A stretch of DNA of 64,000 nt from Paraburkholderia sp. BCC1884 (lineage in GTDB: Bacteria; Pseudomonadota; Gammaproteobacteria; Burkholderiales; Burkholderiaceae). The position numbers and the translations under genes were made by a program. The stretch spans positions 62,001 through 126,000 of the forward strand of contig NZ_CAAJGL010000011.1 in the NCBI RefSeq assembly GCF_900996225.1. The letters run 5' to 3'. Of this stretch, positions 16,643 to 24,283 are shown one piece after another. Below the pieces are notes generated by a model, which saw nothing but the letters and a program-made list of their open reading frames with translations, was not told where the DNA came from and did no database searches. Every line of letters begins with the position of its first letter. Position 1 is the first letter of the stretch.

Positions 16643-17440
16643 ATGCGCGCCGCGACCGCTGCCACGCCCTATCCCGACACCTCGCCGCTACTCGCCGTGC
16701 GCGGCGTGACGCTGCAATACAAAACCCCGAAGACGCTCGTGATGGCCACCTATCGCGTGGACTTCGAGGTGTTTCGCGGCGACCGTTTCATCCTGCTGGG
16801 ACCGTCCGGTTGCGGCAAGTCGACCTTGCTTAAAAGCGTGGGCGGCTATCTGACGCCGACCGAGGGCACGATTTCGCTCAAGGGCAAGACCGTCACGCGA
16901 CCGGGCCCCGATCGCATGATGGTGTTTCAGGAATTCGATCAACTGCTGCCGTGGAAGACCGTGCGCCAGAACGTGATGTTCGCGCTGCAGGCGTCGCACC
17001 GCTTGCATGGCAAGGAAATCGAAGAGCGCGCAATGCATTACATCGACAAGGTCAACCTGTCGAGTTTCGCCGACAGCTATCCGCATACGTTGTCGGGCGG
17101 TATGAAGCAGCGCGTGGCGATTGCACGCGGCATGGCAATGGAGCCCGACATCCTGCTCATGGATGAGCCGTTCGCCGCGCTCGACGCCCTCACGCGCCGC
17201 AAGATGCAGGACGAACTATTGGCGCTCTGGGAAGACACGCGCTTCACCGTGTTGTTCGTCACGCACTCGATTCCGGAAGCGATCAAGGTGGGCAGCCGCA
17301 TTCTGCTGCTCTCGCCGCATCCCGGCCAGGTCAAGGCCGAACTTGAAACGGCCACCACGCCGGAAGCCGCTATTGCGCTCGAAAAGCGCATCCAGCACAT
17401 GTTGTTCGAAGACGAGATCGAGAGGGCGGAAAATGTCTGA
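16643..17440 (+). CDS. ABC transporter ATP-binding protein, NitT/TauT family
   Basis: A 265-residue ATPase of the SsuB/TauB type. It has a Walker A GPSGCGKSTLLKS at about residues 53-65, a Q-loop in MMVFQEFDQLLPW, a signature LSGGMKQRVAIARG, Walker B DILLMDEPFAALD and a switch His in FVTHSIPEA. It energises uptake of the ligand captured by the preceding binding protein. Its start follows the previous stop by 1 bp and its stop overlaps the permease start by 8 bp, so the three genes are translationally coupled. Confidence 0.9.
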   Translation: MRAATAATPYPDTSPLLAVRGVTLQYKTPKTLVMATYRVDFEVFRGDRFILLGPSGCGKSTLLKSVGGYLTPTEGTISLKGKTVTRPGPDRMMVFQEFDQLLPWKTVRQNVMFALQASHRLHGKEIEERAMHYIDKVNLSSFADSYPHTLSGGMKQRVAIARGMAMEPDILLMDEPFAALDALTRRKMQDELLALWEDTRFTVLFVTHSIPEAIKVGSRILLLSPHPGQVKAELETATTPEAAIALEKRIQHMLFEDEIERAENV

Positions 17441-18338
17441 CATGCTTACCCACCGTGGTTCTGGTCATCGCGACATACCGCCTGTCGTGCCGCGTTCGGA
17501 GGTGGTTCGCGAGCCGACTGAAACGCGCGAATTCAGCGTCGTCGAAAAGCCCTTGTCGCCATTCGAACGGCTCTACAACCAGGCGTGGATACGCAAGCTC
17601 ATCATTCTGGCGCTGCTCGCGGGTGCGTGGGAAATCTACGGTCGCGTGCTGAACAATCCGCTGCTCTTTCCGACCTTCAGCGCGACCATCGAGGCGTTCG
17701 TGAAGAGCATCGCCAGCGGCGAACTGCCCGGCAAGGCGTGGGCGTCAATCCATGTGCTGCTGATCGGCTACGCGTGCGGCGTCGTGCTCGCTGCCCTGCT
17801 CACCGCGGCGGCGATCACCTCGCGCATCGGCACGGATTTTCTGGAGACGATGACCTCCATGCTGAATCCGCTGCCCGCCATCGCGTTGCTGCCGCTCGCG
17901 CTGATCTGGTTCGGCCTCGGCAATGGCAGCCTGATCTTCGTACTGATTCATTCGGTGACGTGGTCCGTCGCGCTCAATACGCACTCGGGCTTTCTGTCGG
18001 TCAGCAATACGCTGAAGATGGTCGGCCGTAACTATGGCCTGCGCGGCGGCCGCTACGTCTGGCAGATTCTGGTGCCCGCCGCGTTCCCGAGCATCCTCAC
18101 CGGCCTGAAGATCGGCTGGGCTTTCGCATGGCGCACGCTGATCGCGGCCGAACTCGTGTTCGGCGTCAGTTCGGGTTCGGGCGGCCTCGGCTGGTTCATC
18201 TACGAGAACAAGAACCTGCTCGATATCGCCAACGTGTTCGCGGGGCTGTTCACCGTGATCCTGATCGGACTGGCGGTCGAAAACCTGATTTTCCGCGTGC
18301 TGGAGCGGCATACCGTGCAGCGCTGGGGTATGCAGTGA
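17433..18338 (+). CDS. ABC transporter permease, NitT/TauT (SsuC/TauC-like) family
   Basis: A 301-residue permease. A polar N-terminal extension of ~60 residues precedes about six membrane segments, including KLIILALLAGAWEIYGRVL and SIHVLLIGYACGVVLAALLT. The cytoplasmic EAA-type coupling loop lies around FPSILTGLKIGWAFAWRTLI. The long soluble N-terminus is somewhat unusual for this family. The start was set at ATG 17433, inside the end of the ATPase gene; the frame is open further upstream but there overlaps the ATPase wholly. It completes a binding protein-ATPase-permease importer. Confidence 0.88.
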   Translation: MSDMLTHRGSGHRDIPPVVPRSEVVREPTETREFSVVEKPLSPFERLYNQAWIRKLIILALLAGAWEIYGRVLNNPLLFPTFSATIEAFVKSIASGELPGKAWASIHVLLIGYACGVVLAALLTAAAITSRIGTDFLETMTSMLNPLPAIALLPLALIWFGLGNGSLIFVLIHSVTWSVALNTHSGFLSVSNTLKMVGRNYGLRGGRYVWQILVPAAFPSILTGLKIGWAFAWRTLIAAELVFGVSSGSGGLGWFIYENKNLLDIANVFAGLFTVILIGLAVENLIFRVLERHTVQRWGMQ

Positions 18339-18350
18339 ACCGGAGTCGCC

Positions 18351-19268
18351 GTGAGCGCAATCCGTTATTTCGTGACGTTTCTCTCGGTGGCGCGGCACGG
18401 CTCGTTCGCCGCGGCCGCTGAAGAAGTCTGTCTGACGCAAGCCGCCGTCGGCCTGCAGATGCGCTCGCTGGAACGCGACCTCGACCTCGTGCTGTTCGAC
18501 CGTGCTGCCCGCTCCGTGTCGCTCAGCGCGCAGGGGCGCGCGGTGCTGCCGCTCGCGGAAACGCTGGTGGCCAACTACCGGCAGATACTCGCCACCGGCG
18601 ACGCCGGCGATCTGTCCGGCACGGTGCGCGTGGGGGCCCTCGTCTCTTCGCTGATGGGCGCGTTTGCCGATGCGATGCTCAAACTCAAGCAGCGCTATCC
18701 ACGTCTCGATCTGAAACTCTTCACCGGTCTTTCCAGCGACTTCGCGACGCGTGTGGAAAGCGGCGAACTGGATGCGGCGATCGTCACGCAGTCGCCATCG
18801 GCCTTGCCTGCCGCGCTCAAATGGACCGTGCTGTATAGCGAACCGATGGTGTTCATTTCACCGGCCAACGCAGCGCATGCCTCGATCGACGCGTTGCTCG
18901 AAGAGCCGTTCATCCGTTTCGATCGTCATACCTGGACCGGCGTGCTGGTCGACAATGCCTTGCGTCAACTCGGCGCGGCGCGCGAAGAGATCATGGAGTT
19001 GAACTCGATCGAAGCGATCTCGGAGATGGTGCGGCGCGGCTTCGGCGTGTCGATCGTGCCGCTGCTGGCCAACGCCAACTGGACTCGCGAAACGGGTTTG
19101 CAGGTCACGTATTTGCCCGAGCGTGTCACACCGCGCCGGGTCGGCTTGCTCGAGCGGCGCGATCATCCTCGTCACGCGTTCACTGAAGCCGTGAAGCGTC
19201 ACTTCATCGACACGGCCGAGCTTGCCTCTTCCAGCAACGATTCGCCAGGCCGTACGCGCGTGAACTGA
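18351..19268 (+). CDS. LysR-family transcriptional regulator
   Basis: A 305-residue LysR protein with a GTG start 12 bp after the permease gene. The N-terminal winged HTH contains FLSVARHGSFAAAAEEVCLTQAAVGLQMRSLE, shown here only in part: SFAAAAEEVC, LTQAAVGLQM. A co-inducer domain follows with LDLKLFTGLSSDFATRVESG and GFGVSIVPLLAN. It is co-transcribed with the importer, so it may respond to its ligand. Its last 70 bp overlap, tail to tail, the end of the flavoprotein gene on the other strand. Confidence 0.87.
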   Translation: MSAIRYFVTFLSVARHGSFAAAAEEVCLTQAAVGLQMRSLERDLDLVLFDRAARSVSLSAQGRAVLPLAETLVANYRQILATGDAGDLSGTVRVGALVSSLMGAFADAMLKLKQRYPRLDLKLFTGLSSDFATRVESGELDAAIVTQSPSALPAALKWTVLYSEPMVFISPANAAHASIDALLEEPFIRFDRHTWTGVLVDNALRQLGAAREEIMELNSIEAISEMVRRGFGVSIVPLLANANWTRETGLQVTYLPERVTPRRVGLLERRDHPRHAFTEAVKRHFIDTAELASSSNDSPGRTRVN

Positions 19269-20938
19269 ACGGGCTCGCGACTCGCCGCAAAACTGTTGTT
19301 GGCTTCGAGTCGCAGACACATGTATTCGGAAGTCTCCAGATCGCCCGCGTCTGGAAAATCCTCACGATAATGTGCGCCGCGCGAGTTTTCGCGCAACAAA
19401 GCCGACTCGGTGATCGAGCGGCTTACGAGAATCAGGTTGCGCAGATTCATCCAGTCGTGCCAGGACAGATTGAAACGCAGATCGCGTCCGTCGACGCCGG
19501 TGCGATCGAGTTGCGCATCGAGATCGATGAGCTGACGTCGTGCCCGTTCGAGCCCTTCGGCGTCGCGCAGAATGCCCACATCGTTCCACATGACTTCGGC
19601 GAGCGCATCGCGAATTGCTTCGAGATTACCGGGTGGCTGATGCAAAGGACGCGTGCAGCGCGCCATCGCCGCGTTGATCGCGTCGGTGTCGGCGGCGGCG
19701 AAGCGACCGTAACGCGGCACCCAGGCGGCGAGCGTATCGCCCGCTATGCCGCCGAACACCGTCGAATTGGCGACGCCGTTGCCGCCCAGCCGGTTCGCGC
19801 CGTGCACACCGCCCGCATCTTCGCCCGCGACGAAGAGCCCCGGCAAGGTCGTCGCGCAGTCGGCGTCGAACACCACGCCGCCCATCATGTAGTGGGCCGT
19901 CGGCACCACTTCCACGAGGCCGCCCGCGAGATCGAAGCCGCAATCGGCGCAACGCTCGACCATGCCCTTGAAGCGCTCACGCACGCTGTCCGCGCCCAGA
20001 TGATGCATCTGCAGATAGACGCCGCCGTTCGGCGTCGCGTGCCCGGCACGCAATTCGCGGAAGATGCTGCGCGACACCACGTCGCGCGTCGCACGTTCGG
20101 CGCGCGGGTCGTAACCCTGCATGAAGCGCTCGCCATCGCCGGTCAGCAGATAGCCGCCCGCGCCGCGCAAGCCTTCTTCGAGCACGGTGCCGGTCATGCG
20201 CGTGCCGGCGCCGGCCAGAAGGCCGGTCGGATGAAACTGCACCATCTCCATGTCGCGCAGCGTGAGCCCCGCGCGCAGCGCCATCGCCATGCCATCGCAA
20301 CTCTTGTCGCCGCTCGGCGTGTGATAGCGGTACATGGTCGGCCCGCCCCCCGTCGCCAGCAAGACAGCCTGAGTTCGCACGAAGACGAATTCGCCGTTAC
20401 GCATGTCGATCATCAGCACGCCCGCGAGCGATGCGCCGTCCTCGCTGCGGATGAACTCCACCGCGCGATGCTCTTCCAGCCGGTCGATGCCGCGCGCCCA
20501 CACCTGCTCCGCGAGCCGATTGATGATCTCGATGCCGGTCTGGTCGCCCTTGTGCACGGTACGGTCGAAGGTCTGCCCGGCGAAGGCTTTCTGCCGCACG
20601 GAGCCGTCCGGATTGCGGTCGAAGAAACAGCCCAGTTCGTTTTCGAGTTCACGAATCCGTTCGACCGCGCCCGTCACCAGCATCCACGCGAGGTCCTGAT
20701 TCGAGAGCCACTTGCCGCCCTCGATCGTATCCATGAAATGTCGCTCGACCGAATCGCCGGGCGCGAGCGCGACGTTGTAGCCGCCCTGCACCATGCGCGT
20801 ACAGCCGCACTTACCCAGCAGCCCTTTCACCGCGACGGTGATGCGCAGGTGCGGTGCGGCGGCCTGCGCGTGTAGCGCGGCGAAGAGTCCCGCGCCGCCG
20901 CTGCCCAGAATGAGGATGTCGGTATCGAACTGTTTCAT
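19199..20938 (-). CDS. succinate dehydrogenase/fumarate reductase-like flavoprotein subunit (substrate uncertain)
   Basis: A 579-residue SdhA/FrdA-family protein. The FAD motif DILILGSGGAGLFAA is at residues 8-22. Dicarboxylate-site residues are conserved: QFHPTG and the TGTVLEEGLRG block, RDVVSR, PTAHYMMGG and HGANRLGG. The C-terminal helical domain holds NLRNLILVSRSI. However, the residue that carries covalent FAD in SdhA (His of the SHTVxAQGG motif) is Cys here (CTRMVQGGYN), so FAD is probably not His-linked. It is the last gene of an operon with iron-sulfur, membrane-anchor and fumarase-like genes. It should oxidise a succinate-like acid or reduce a fumarate-like one; 3-sulfopropanoate is proposed from context. 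ATG at 20938 begins MKQFDTD. Confidence 0.8.
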   Translation of the reverse strand: MKQFDTDILILGSGGAGLFAALHAQAAAPHLRITVAVKGLLGKCGCTRMVQGGYNVALAPGDSVERHFMDTIEGGKWLSNQDLAWMLVTGAVERIRELENELGCFFDRNPDGSVRQKAFAGQTFDRTVHKGDQTGIEIINRLAEQVWARGIDRLEEHRAVEFIRSEDGASLAGVLMIDMRNGEFVFVRTQAVLLATGGGPTMYRYHTPSGDKSCDGMAMALRAGLTLRDMEMVQFHPTGLLAGAGTRMTGTVLEEGLRGAGGYLLTGDGERFMQGYDPRAERATRDVVSRSIFRELRAGHATPNGGVYLQMHHLGADSVRERFKGMVERCADCGFDLAGGLVEVVPTAHYMMGGVVFDADCATTLPGLFVAGEDAGGVHGANRLGGNGVANSTVFGGIAGDTLAAWVPRYGRFAAADTDAINAAMARCTRPLHQPPGNLEAIRDALAEVMWNDVGILRDAEGLERARRQLIDLDAQLDRTGVDGRDLRFNLSWHDWMNLRNLILVSRSITESALLRENSRGAHYREDFPDAGDLETSEYMCLRLEANNSFAASREPVQFTRVRPGESLLEEASSAVSMK

Positions 20939-20949
20939 GGGGCGCGCTC

Positions 20950-21597
20950 TCAACCGCGAATGCCGAGCGACGCGAGCACCGCGTCGCGCTGCGTGCGCGT
21001 GTTCTGTTGGACGGCTGTATAGAGGCTGTCGCCATGGCTATCCATGGCTACCAGCAAGGGGCCGAAGTCGCGAATCCGGAAGCGCCATAGCGATTCGGGA
21101 TTCAGATCGTCCAGATCGACGTCTTCGATCTGCTCGATCCAGGTGGTTTCGAGCGCCGCCGTGCCGCCGACGATCGCCAGATACACGCCGCCGAATTCCG
21201 CGAAGGCCGCGCTCGACGCCGCGCCCAAACCGCCCTTGCCGATCACCGCGCGTACGCCGTAGGTCTGCATCAAGGGCGCGGTGAAGCGCTCCATGCGCGC
21301 CGAGGTCGTCGTGCCGATACACACAGGCTCGTATCCGACCGGATATTGCGGTGACACCTCGACGCGCCGCACGTTCGGCGCGGTATGGATCACCGCGTGA
21401 CCGTGCAGATCGAAACGGGTCGTGCGGCCGTGATCGAACATGTGAATCTGCGTGGCGTCGCGAATGCCGAACAGGGTGCGGTTGAGCGTGACCCGATCGC
21501 CGATACGCAGCGCACGGATTTGCGCTTCGCTCGCGGGCATGTCGAGCGTGTGATGCGTGCCGCTGGCCGGTGCCGCCATGGGCGTTTCAGTAACCAT
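20950..21597 (-). CDS. class I fumarase-like hydratase, beta subunit (fumarase C-terminal domain)
   Basis: A 215-residue protein equivalent to the C-terminal domain of FumA or to TtdB. It has RIGDRVTLNRTLFGIRDA, the substrate-binding segment GTTTSARMERF, the loop VIGKGGLG and the end-segment WRFRIRDFGPLLVAMDSHG. With the alpha subunit it should form an iron-sulfur hydro-lyase adding water across a fumarate-like double bond. The first 11 bp overlap the end of the alpha gene. L-tartrate dehydratase or mesaconase activity are alternatives within the family; with the sulfolactate genes nearby, sulfoacrylate hydration is also conceivable. Confidence 0.8.
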   Translation of the reverse strand: MVTETPMAAPASGTHHTLDMPASEAQIRALRIGDRVTLNRTLFGIRDATQIHMFDHGRTTRFDLHGHAVIHTAPNVRRVEVSPQYPVGYEPVCIGTTTSARMERFTAPLMQTYGVRAVIGKGGLGAASSAAFAEFGGVYLAIVGGTAALETTWIEQIEDVDLDDLNPESLWRFRIRDFGPLLVAMDSHGDSLYTAVQQNTRTQRDAVLASLGIRG

Positions 21598-22495
21598 ATT
21601 CGACTCCCTGCGCGGTCACGGTGGCACGCGCCCGGCGCGCCGAATGGCACTGCATGTTCACGGCCACGGGATTCATCGTGATGTGGGTCGCGGCCAGTTC
21701 GACATGCACGGCGAACGCGGTGGCATCGCCACCGAGTCCTTGCGGGCCGACACCCAGTTGATTGACCGCCGCCGACATCTGTTCTTCGAGCGCCGCGCCA
21801 TGCTCGTCGCGACAACGCGTGCCGAGCGGGCGCGTCGCGGCGCGTTTGGCGAGCGCCACGCACAGGTCGGAGGTGCCGCCCACACCCACACCGACGATGG
21901 TCGGCGGACAGGTCTTGCCGCCTGCATCGACGACGCAATCGATCACGAAGCGCCGGATCGCGTCCACTCCTTCAGCGGGAATCGCCATGCGCAGAAACGA
22001 ATTGTTCTCCGAGCCGCTGCCCTTCGGAATCATTTCGATGGAGAAGGTGCCGGGCGTGTCGTCGAAATCGATGTGGATCACGGGCACCTCGGCGCCGCAC
22101 GAACTCTGCTCGTTGTGCCGCGTCAACGGATGAACCACCGACGAGCGCAACGGATGCTCATGTGTCGCGCGAGCACAGCCGCTGCGAAGCGCAGCCTTCA
22201 GGCGCATACCGTCGAACGTCACGCCGTGGCCCAGCGTGACGTTGTAGATTGGCAGGCCCGTGTCCTGGCAGAGCAGATTGTCGTTCTGCTCGGCGACCAC
22301 GATGTTCTGCCGCATCGTGCCGAGCACACGCCGCGCGGTCTGGTTGCGTTCATCCGCTTCGAGCCTGGCGATGCCTTCCTTGATATCCGGCGGCAACTGC
22401 TTGAGCGATCTGATATAGAGCGTTTTGGCGATCTCCTCGACCACTGCGTAGTCGATCGTGAACTGGGTTGCCGATGTCGTCGTGGTGATGTCCAT
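21587..22495 (-). CDS. class I fumarase-like hydratase, alpha subunit (iron-sulfur)
   Basis: A 302-residue fumarate-hydratase alpha domain. Cluster and active-site motifs are present: NLLCQDTGLPIYNV with the first Cys ligand, the central PVIHIDFDD, IPKGSGSENNSFL, a second Cys in GGKTCPPTIVGVGVGG, and GLGGDATAFAVHVE near the end. A third ligand candidate is the Cys of NEQSSCGAEV or MQCHSA. This is the separate-subunit architecture of anaerobe/archaeal-type class I fumarases and TtdA, not the fused FumA. It is inserted between the membrane-anchor genes and the flavoprotein gene of an SDH-like operon, an order that suggests sequential dehydrogenation and hydration. Confidence 0.82.
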   Translation of the reverse strand: MDITTTTSATQFTIDYAVVEEIAKTLYIRSLKQLPPDIKEGIARLEADERNQTARRVLGTMRQNIVVAEQNDNLLCQDTGLPIYNVTLGHGVTFDGMRLKAALRSGCARATHEHPLRSSVVHPLTRHNEQSSCGAEVPVIHIDFDDTPGTFSIEMIPKGSGSENNSFLRMAIPAEGVDAIRRFVIDCVVDAGGKTCPPTIVGVGVGGTSDLCVALAKRAATRPLGTRCRDEHGAALEEQMSAAVNQLGVGPQGLGGDATAFAVHVELAATHITMNPVAVNMQCHSARRARATVTAQGVEYGY

Positions 22496-22517
22496 TCAAG
22501 CCTCTTTGAACGCGCGC

Positions 22518-22961
22518 TTACAGAGTGAGCGACAGCGCAAACGCCATACCGATGACAAACGCGCCGCCCGCCGTCAGCGCGATCAGATCCTTGCGCAAGC
22601 CGCTCCACGGCCTGAACTCGATCAGCAACAGCCGCACGCCGCCGATCAGATGCGCCGCGAGCAGCGTGACGAGCCCCCATTCGGCAAATACGAAGGCCGG
22701 CGAGCGGGTCACGGCGAGGAACGATTCGAAGCGGGCCGCGCCGTCCAGTGCCGTGCCGAGCGCCCAGAAATGGGCGGGGAGAAAAAACGCCAGCGCGAGA
22801 CCCGACAGCCGATGGACCATGAAAGCCCACCACGCAGGATGGTTGCGGGCGCGGAAGTCGAGTTTGCGGCCGGGGACGGCGGTGCGCGCGGCAGCATGCG
22901 TGGCGATACACGTGGCGGTGCGCGTGGCAGCGTGCGTGGAGTTGCGCGTGGACGTATTCAT
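22518..22961 (-). CDS. SdhC-like cytochrome b membrane anchor subunit
   Basis: A 147-residue membrane protein. After a polar, repeat-rich N-terminus (Thr/His/Ala-rich, about residues 3-28) come three helices: FMVHRLSGLALAFFLPAHFW, EWGLVTLLAAHLIGGVRLLL and DLIALTAGGAFVIGMAFAL. The HRLSG motif and the His of AHLIGGVR match the quinone-site and heme-ligand region of succinate dehydrogenase cytochrome b. Its ATG overlaps the stop of the preceding anchor gene by 4 bp. It should anchor the soluble dehydrogenase and pass electrons to quinone. Confidence 0.72.
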   Translation of the reverse strand: MNTSTRNSTHAATRTATCIATHAAARTAVPGRKLDFRARNHPAWWAFMVHRLSGLALAFFLPAHFWALGTALDGAARFESFLAVTRSPAFVFAEWGLVTLLAAHLIGGVRLLLIEFRPWSGLRKDLIALTAGGAFVIGMAFALSLTL

Positions 22962-23302
22962 GCCGCGCCCCCGCCGATCAACGCATACACCGCGCGCAAG
23001 CCCGCCAACGCCAGCGCCACGCCGATCAGCATGCTCACCCGCGACGCCCAAACGCCGCGCCAGTTCAGCCACTCATCCGCGATACGGCGCAAGCCCACCG
23101 GCACATGCACGGCGGCGGCGATCACGAAGACCGCGTAGAACGCGCCCCACGCGAGATTGCCATGCAACCGCGCGATCACGTCCAGCGCGCGCAGGCCGCC
23201 GTGGACCACCCAGATCATGGTCGCCAGATGCACCGCGACGCATAGCGTCAACACCATCGCGGAGACACGCTGCCACCACCATGCGTTCAGGCTCCCGTTC
23301 AT
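22958..23302 (-). CDS. SdhD-like second membrane anchor subunit
   Basis: A 114-residue protein with three membrane helices (VSAMVLTLCVAVHLATMIWV, AWGAFYAVFVIAAAVHVPVG, VSMLIGVALALAGLRAVYAL). The WWWQRVSAM start resembles the HRxSG quinone motif, and the His of AVHVPVGLRRIADEW sits as a heme ligand does. It overlaps both neighbours by 4 bp (ATGA), indicating tight coupling with the iron-sulfur and cytochrome genes. Which of the two anchors corresponds to SdhC or SdhD is not certain. Confidence 0.7.
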   Translation of the reverse strand: MNGSLNAWWWQRVSAMVLTLCVAVHLATMIWVVHGGLRALDVIARLHGNLAWGAFYAVFVIAAAVHVPVGLRRIADEWLNWRGVWASRVSMLIGVALALAGLRAVYALIGGGAA

Positions 23303-24033
23303 CGCGAGCCTCCTTTCGGCTGTGCACGACCCGCGCGTTTGAGACCCGCGATGCCGGCCGTCGGCGACAACGACTTCGGGCAACGCTCCGTGCAGGAGCC
23401 GAGCGTGTGGCACGAGTGACAGCCGGCGTCGGTGGCGACAGCCTCGTGGCGTGCGCCCTGCTGCCTGTCGCGCACGTCGTTGACGAGCGTCCAGGCGCGA
23501 TTCAACGCGGCCGGGCCGAGATAGTCGGGCTTCCAGCCGACCACGTCGCAACTGGCGTAACACACGCCGCAGCCGATGCATTCGATGCCGGCATCGGCGG
23601 CCCGTCGCTCGGGCGACGCAGGATCGATCCGTTCGAGCGGCGCGCTGCGATCGCGATTGCCCACGAAAAAGCCTTTCGCATCGCGCCATTTATCGAAGAA
23701 GTCCGTCATGTCGACGGCGAGATCCTTGACGATCGGCAGATGATTCAGCGGTGCGATTTCAAGCACGTCGCCGGGATGGCGCAGCACCTTTGCCACATGC
23801 GTGCGGCAGGTCCAGCGCGCGCGGCCGTTGACGGTCATCGCGCAGGACCCGCACATGCCGACGCGGCAGGCGAAACGATAGGACAGCGTGGCATCGAGAT
23901 GACGCTGAATGTGCGTGACGACGTCGAGAACGGTTTGGCTCGCGAGACGCGGCACCTCGAACGGCTCGAAGGCGCCGTCTTCGGCTCCACGCCAGACGCG
24001 CACGCTCAGCATCTCGCTGACGGATGACGGCAT
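23299..24033 (-). CDS. SDH/fumarate reductase-like iron-sulfur subunit
   Basis: A 244-residue SdhB/FrdB-type electron carrier with all three cluster motifs in order: [2Fe-2S] CRVGMCGSCAMTVNG plus a final Cys in RWTC, [4Fe-4S] CIGCGVCYASC, and [3Fe-4S]-type CHSCHTLGSCTERCP. It bridges flavoprotein and membrane anchors. It is the first gene of the leftward operon: iron-sulfur, two anchors, hydratase alpha, hydratase beta, flavoprotein. The shared 250-bp region with gntR contains a perfect inverted repeat about 155 bp before this start. A housekeeping SDH would not usually be interrupted by hydratase genes. Confidence 0.85.
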   Translation of the reverse strand: MPSSVSEMLSVRVWRGAEDGAFEPFEVPRLASQTVLDVVTHIQRHLDATLSYRFACRVGMCGSCAMTVNGRARWTCRTHVAKVLRHPGDVLEIAPLNHLPIVKDLAVDMTDFFDKWRDAKGFFVGNRDRSAPLERIDPASPERRAADAGIECIGCGVCYASCDVVGWKPDYLGPAALNRAWTLVNDVRDRQQGARHEAVATDAGCHSCHTLGSCTERCPKSLSPTAGIAGLKRAGRAQPKGGSR

Positions 24034-24185
24034 AGGGGAAATGGCCCGGTTGTTCTGACGAGAGTGACTGGCTGAACATCAGATTAGCGCTGCGCCGGTG
24101 CCGTCGAAAGCCAGTAATTCTTGGCTCCAGAACAAGGGTTTTTTGGGCTCGGGTCAACCCGCCGTTGTGAACCGACAGAATCTAT

Positions 24186-24208
24186 CTCATCTAGATGGGC
24201 TAGATGAG
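24186..24208. promoter_or_regulatory. perfect 9-bp inverted repeat, probable GntR operator
   Basis: CTCATCTAG, a 5-bp spacer (ATGGG) and CTAGATGAG form a perfect dyad between the SDH-like operon (minus) and gntR (plus), 76 bp before the gntR start. GntR/HutC repressors typically bind such dyads in front of their own gene. The same 21-bp core recurs at 15154-15174 in the suyA/ABC promoter region, with 17 identical positions. Confidence 0.72.
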
Positions 24209-24283
24209 TTTTGTCGTTTAAAATCGGTACAGATCCACCCTACGCGAGTCATGTCGTGCGACCCGCGCATTCCAGAGGTTTTC

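Noticed and set aside
19199-24033. Housekeeping succinate dehydrogenase and fumarase of the TCA cycle
   Set aside because: The gene order, the embedded two-subunit hydratase, the His-to-Cys change and a dedicated GntR regulator all argue for a special catabolic system, though this is not proved.
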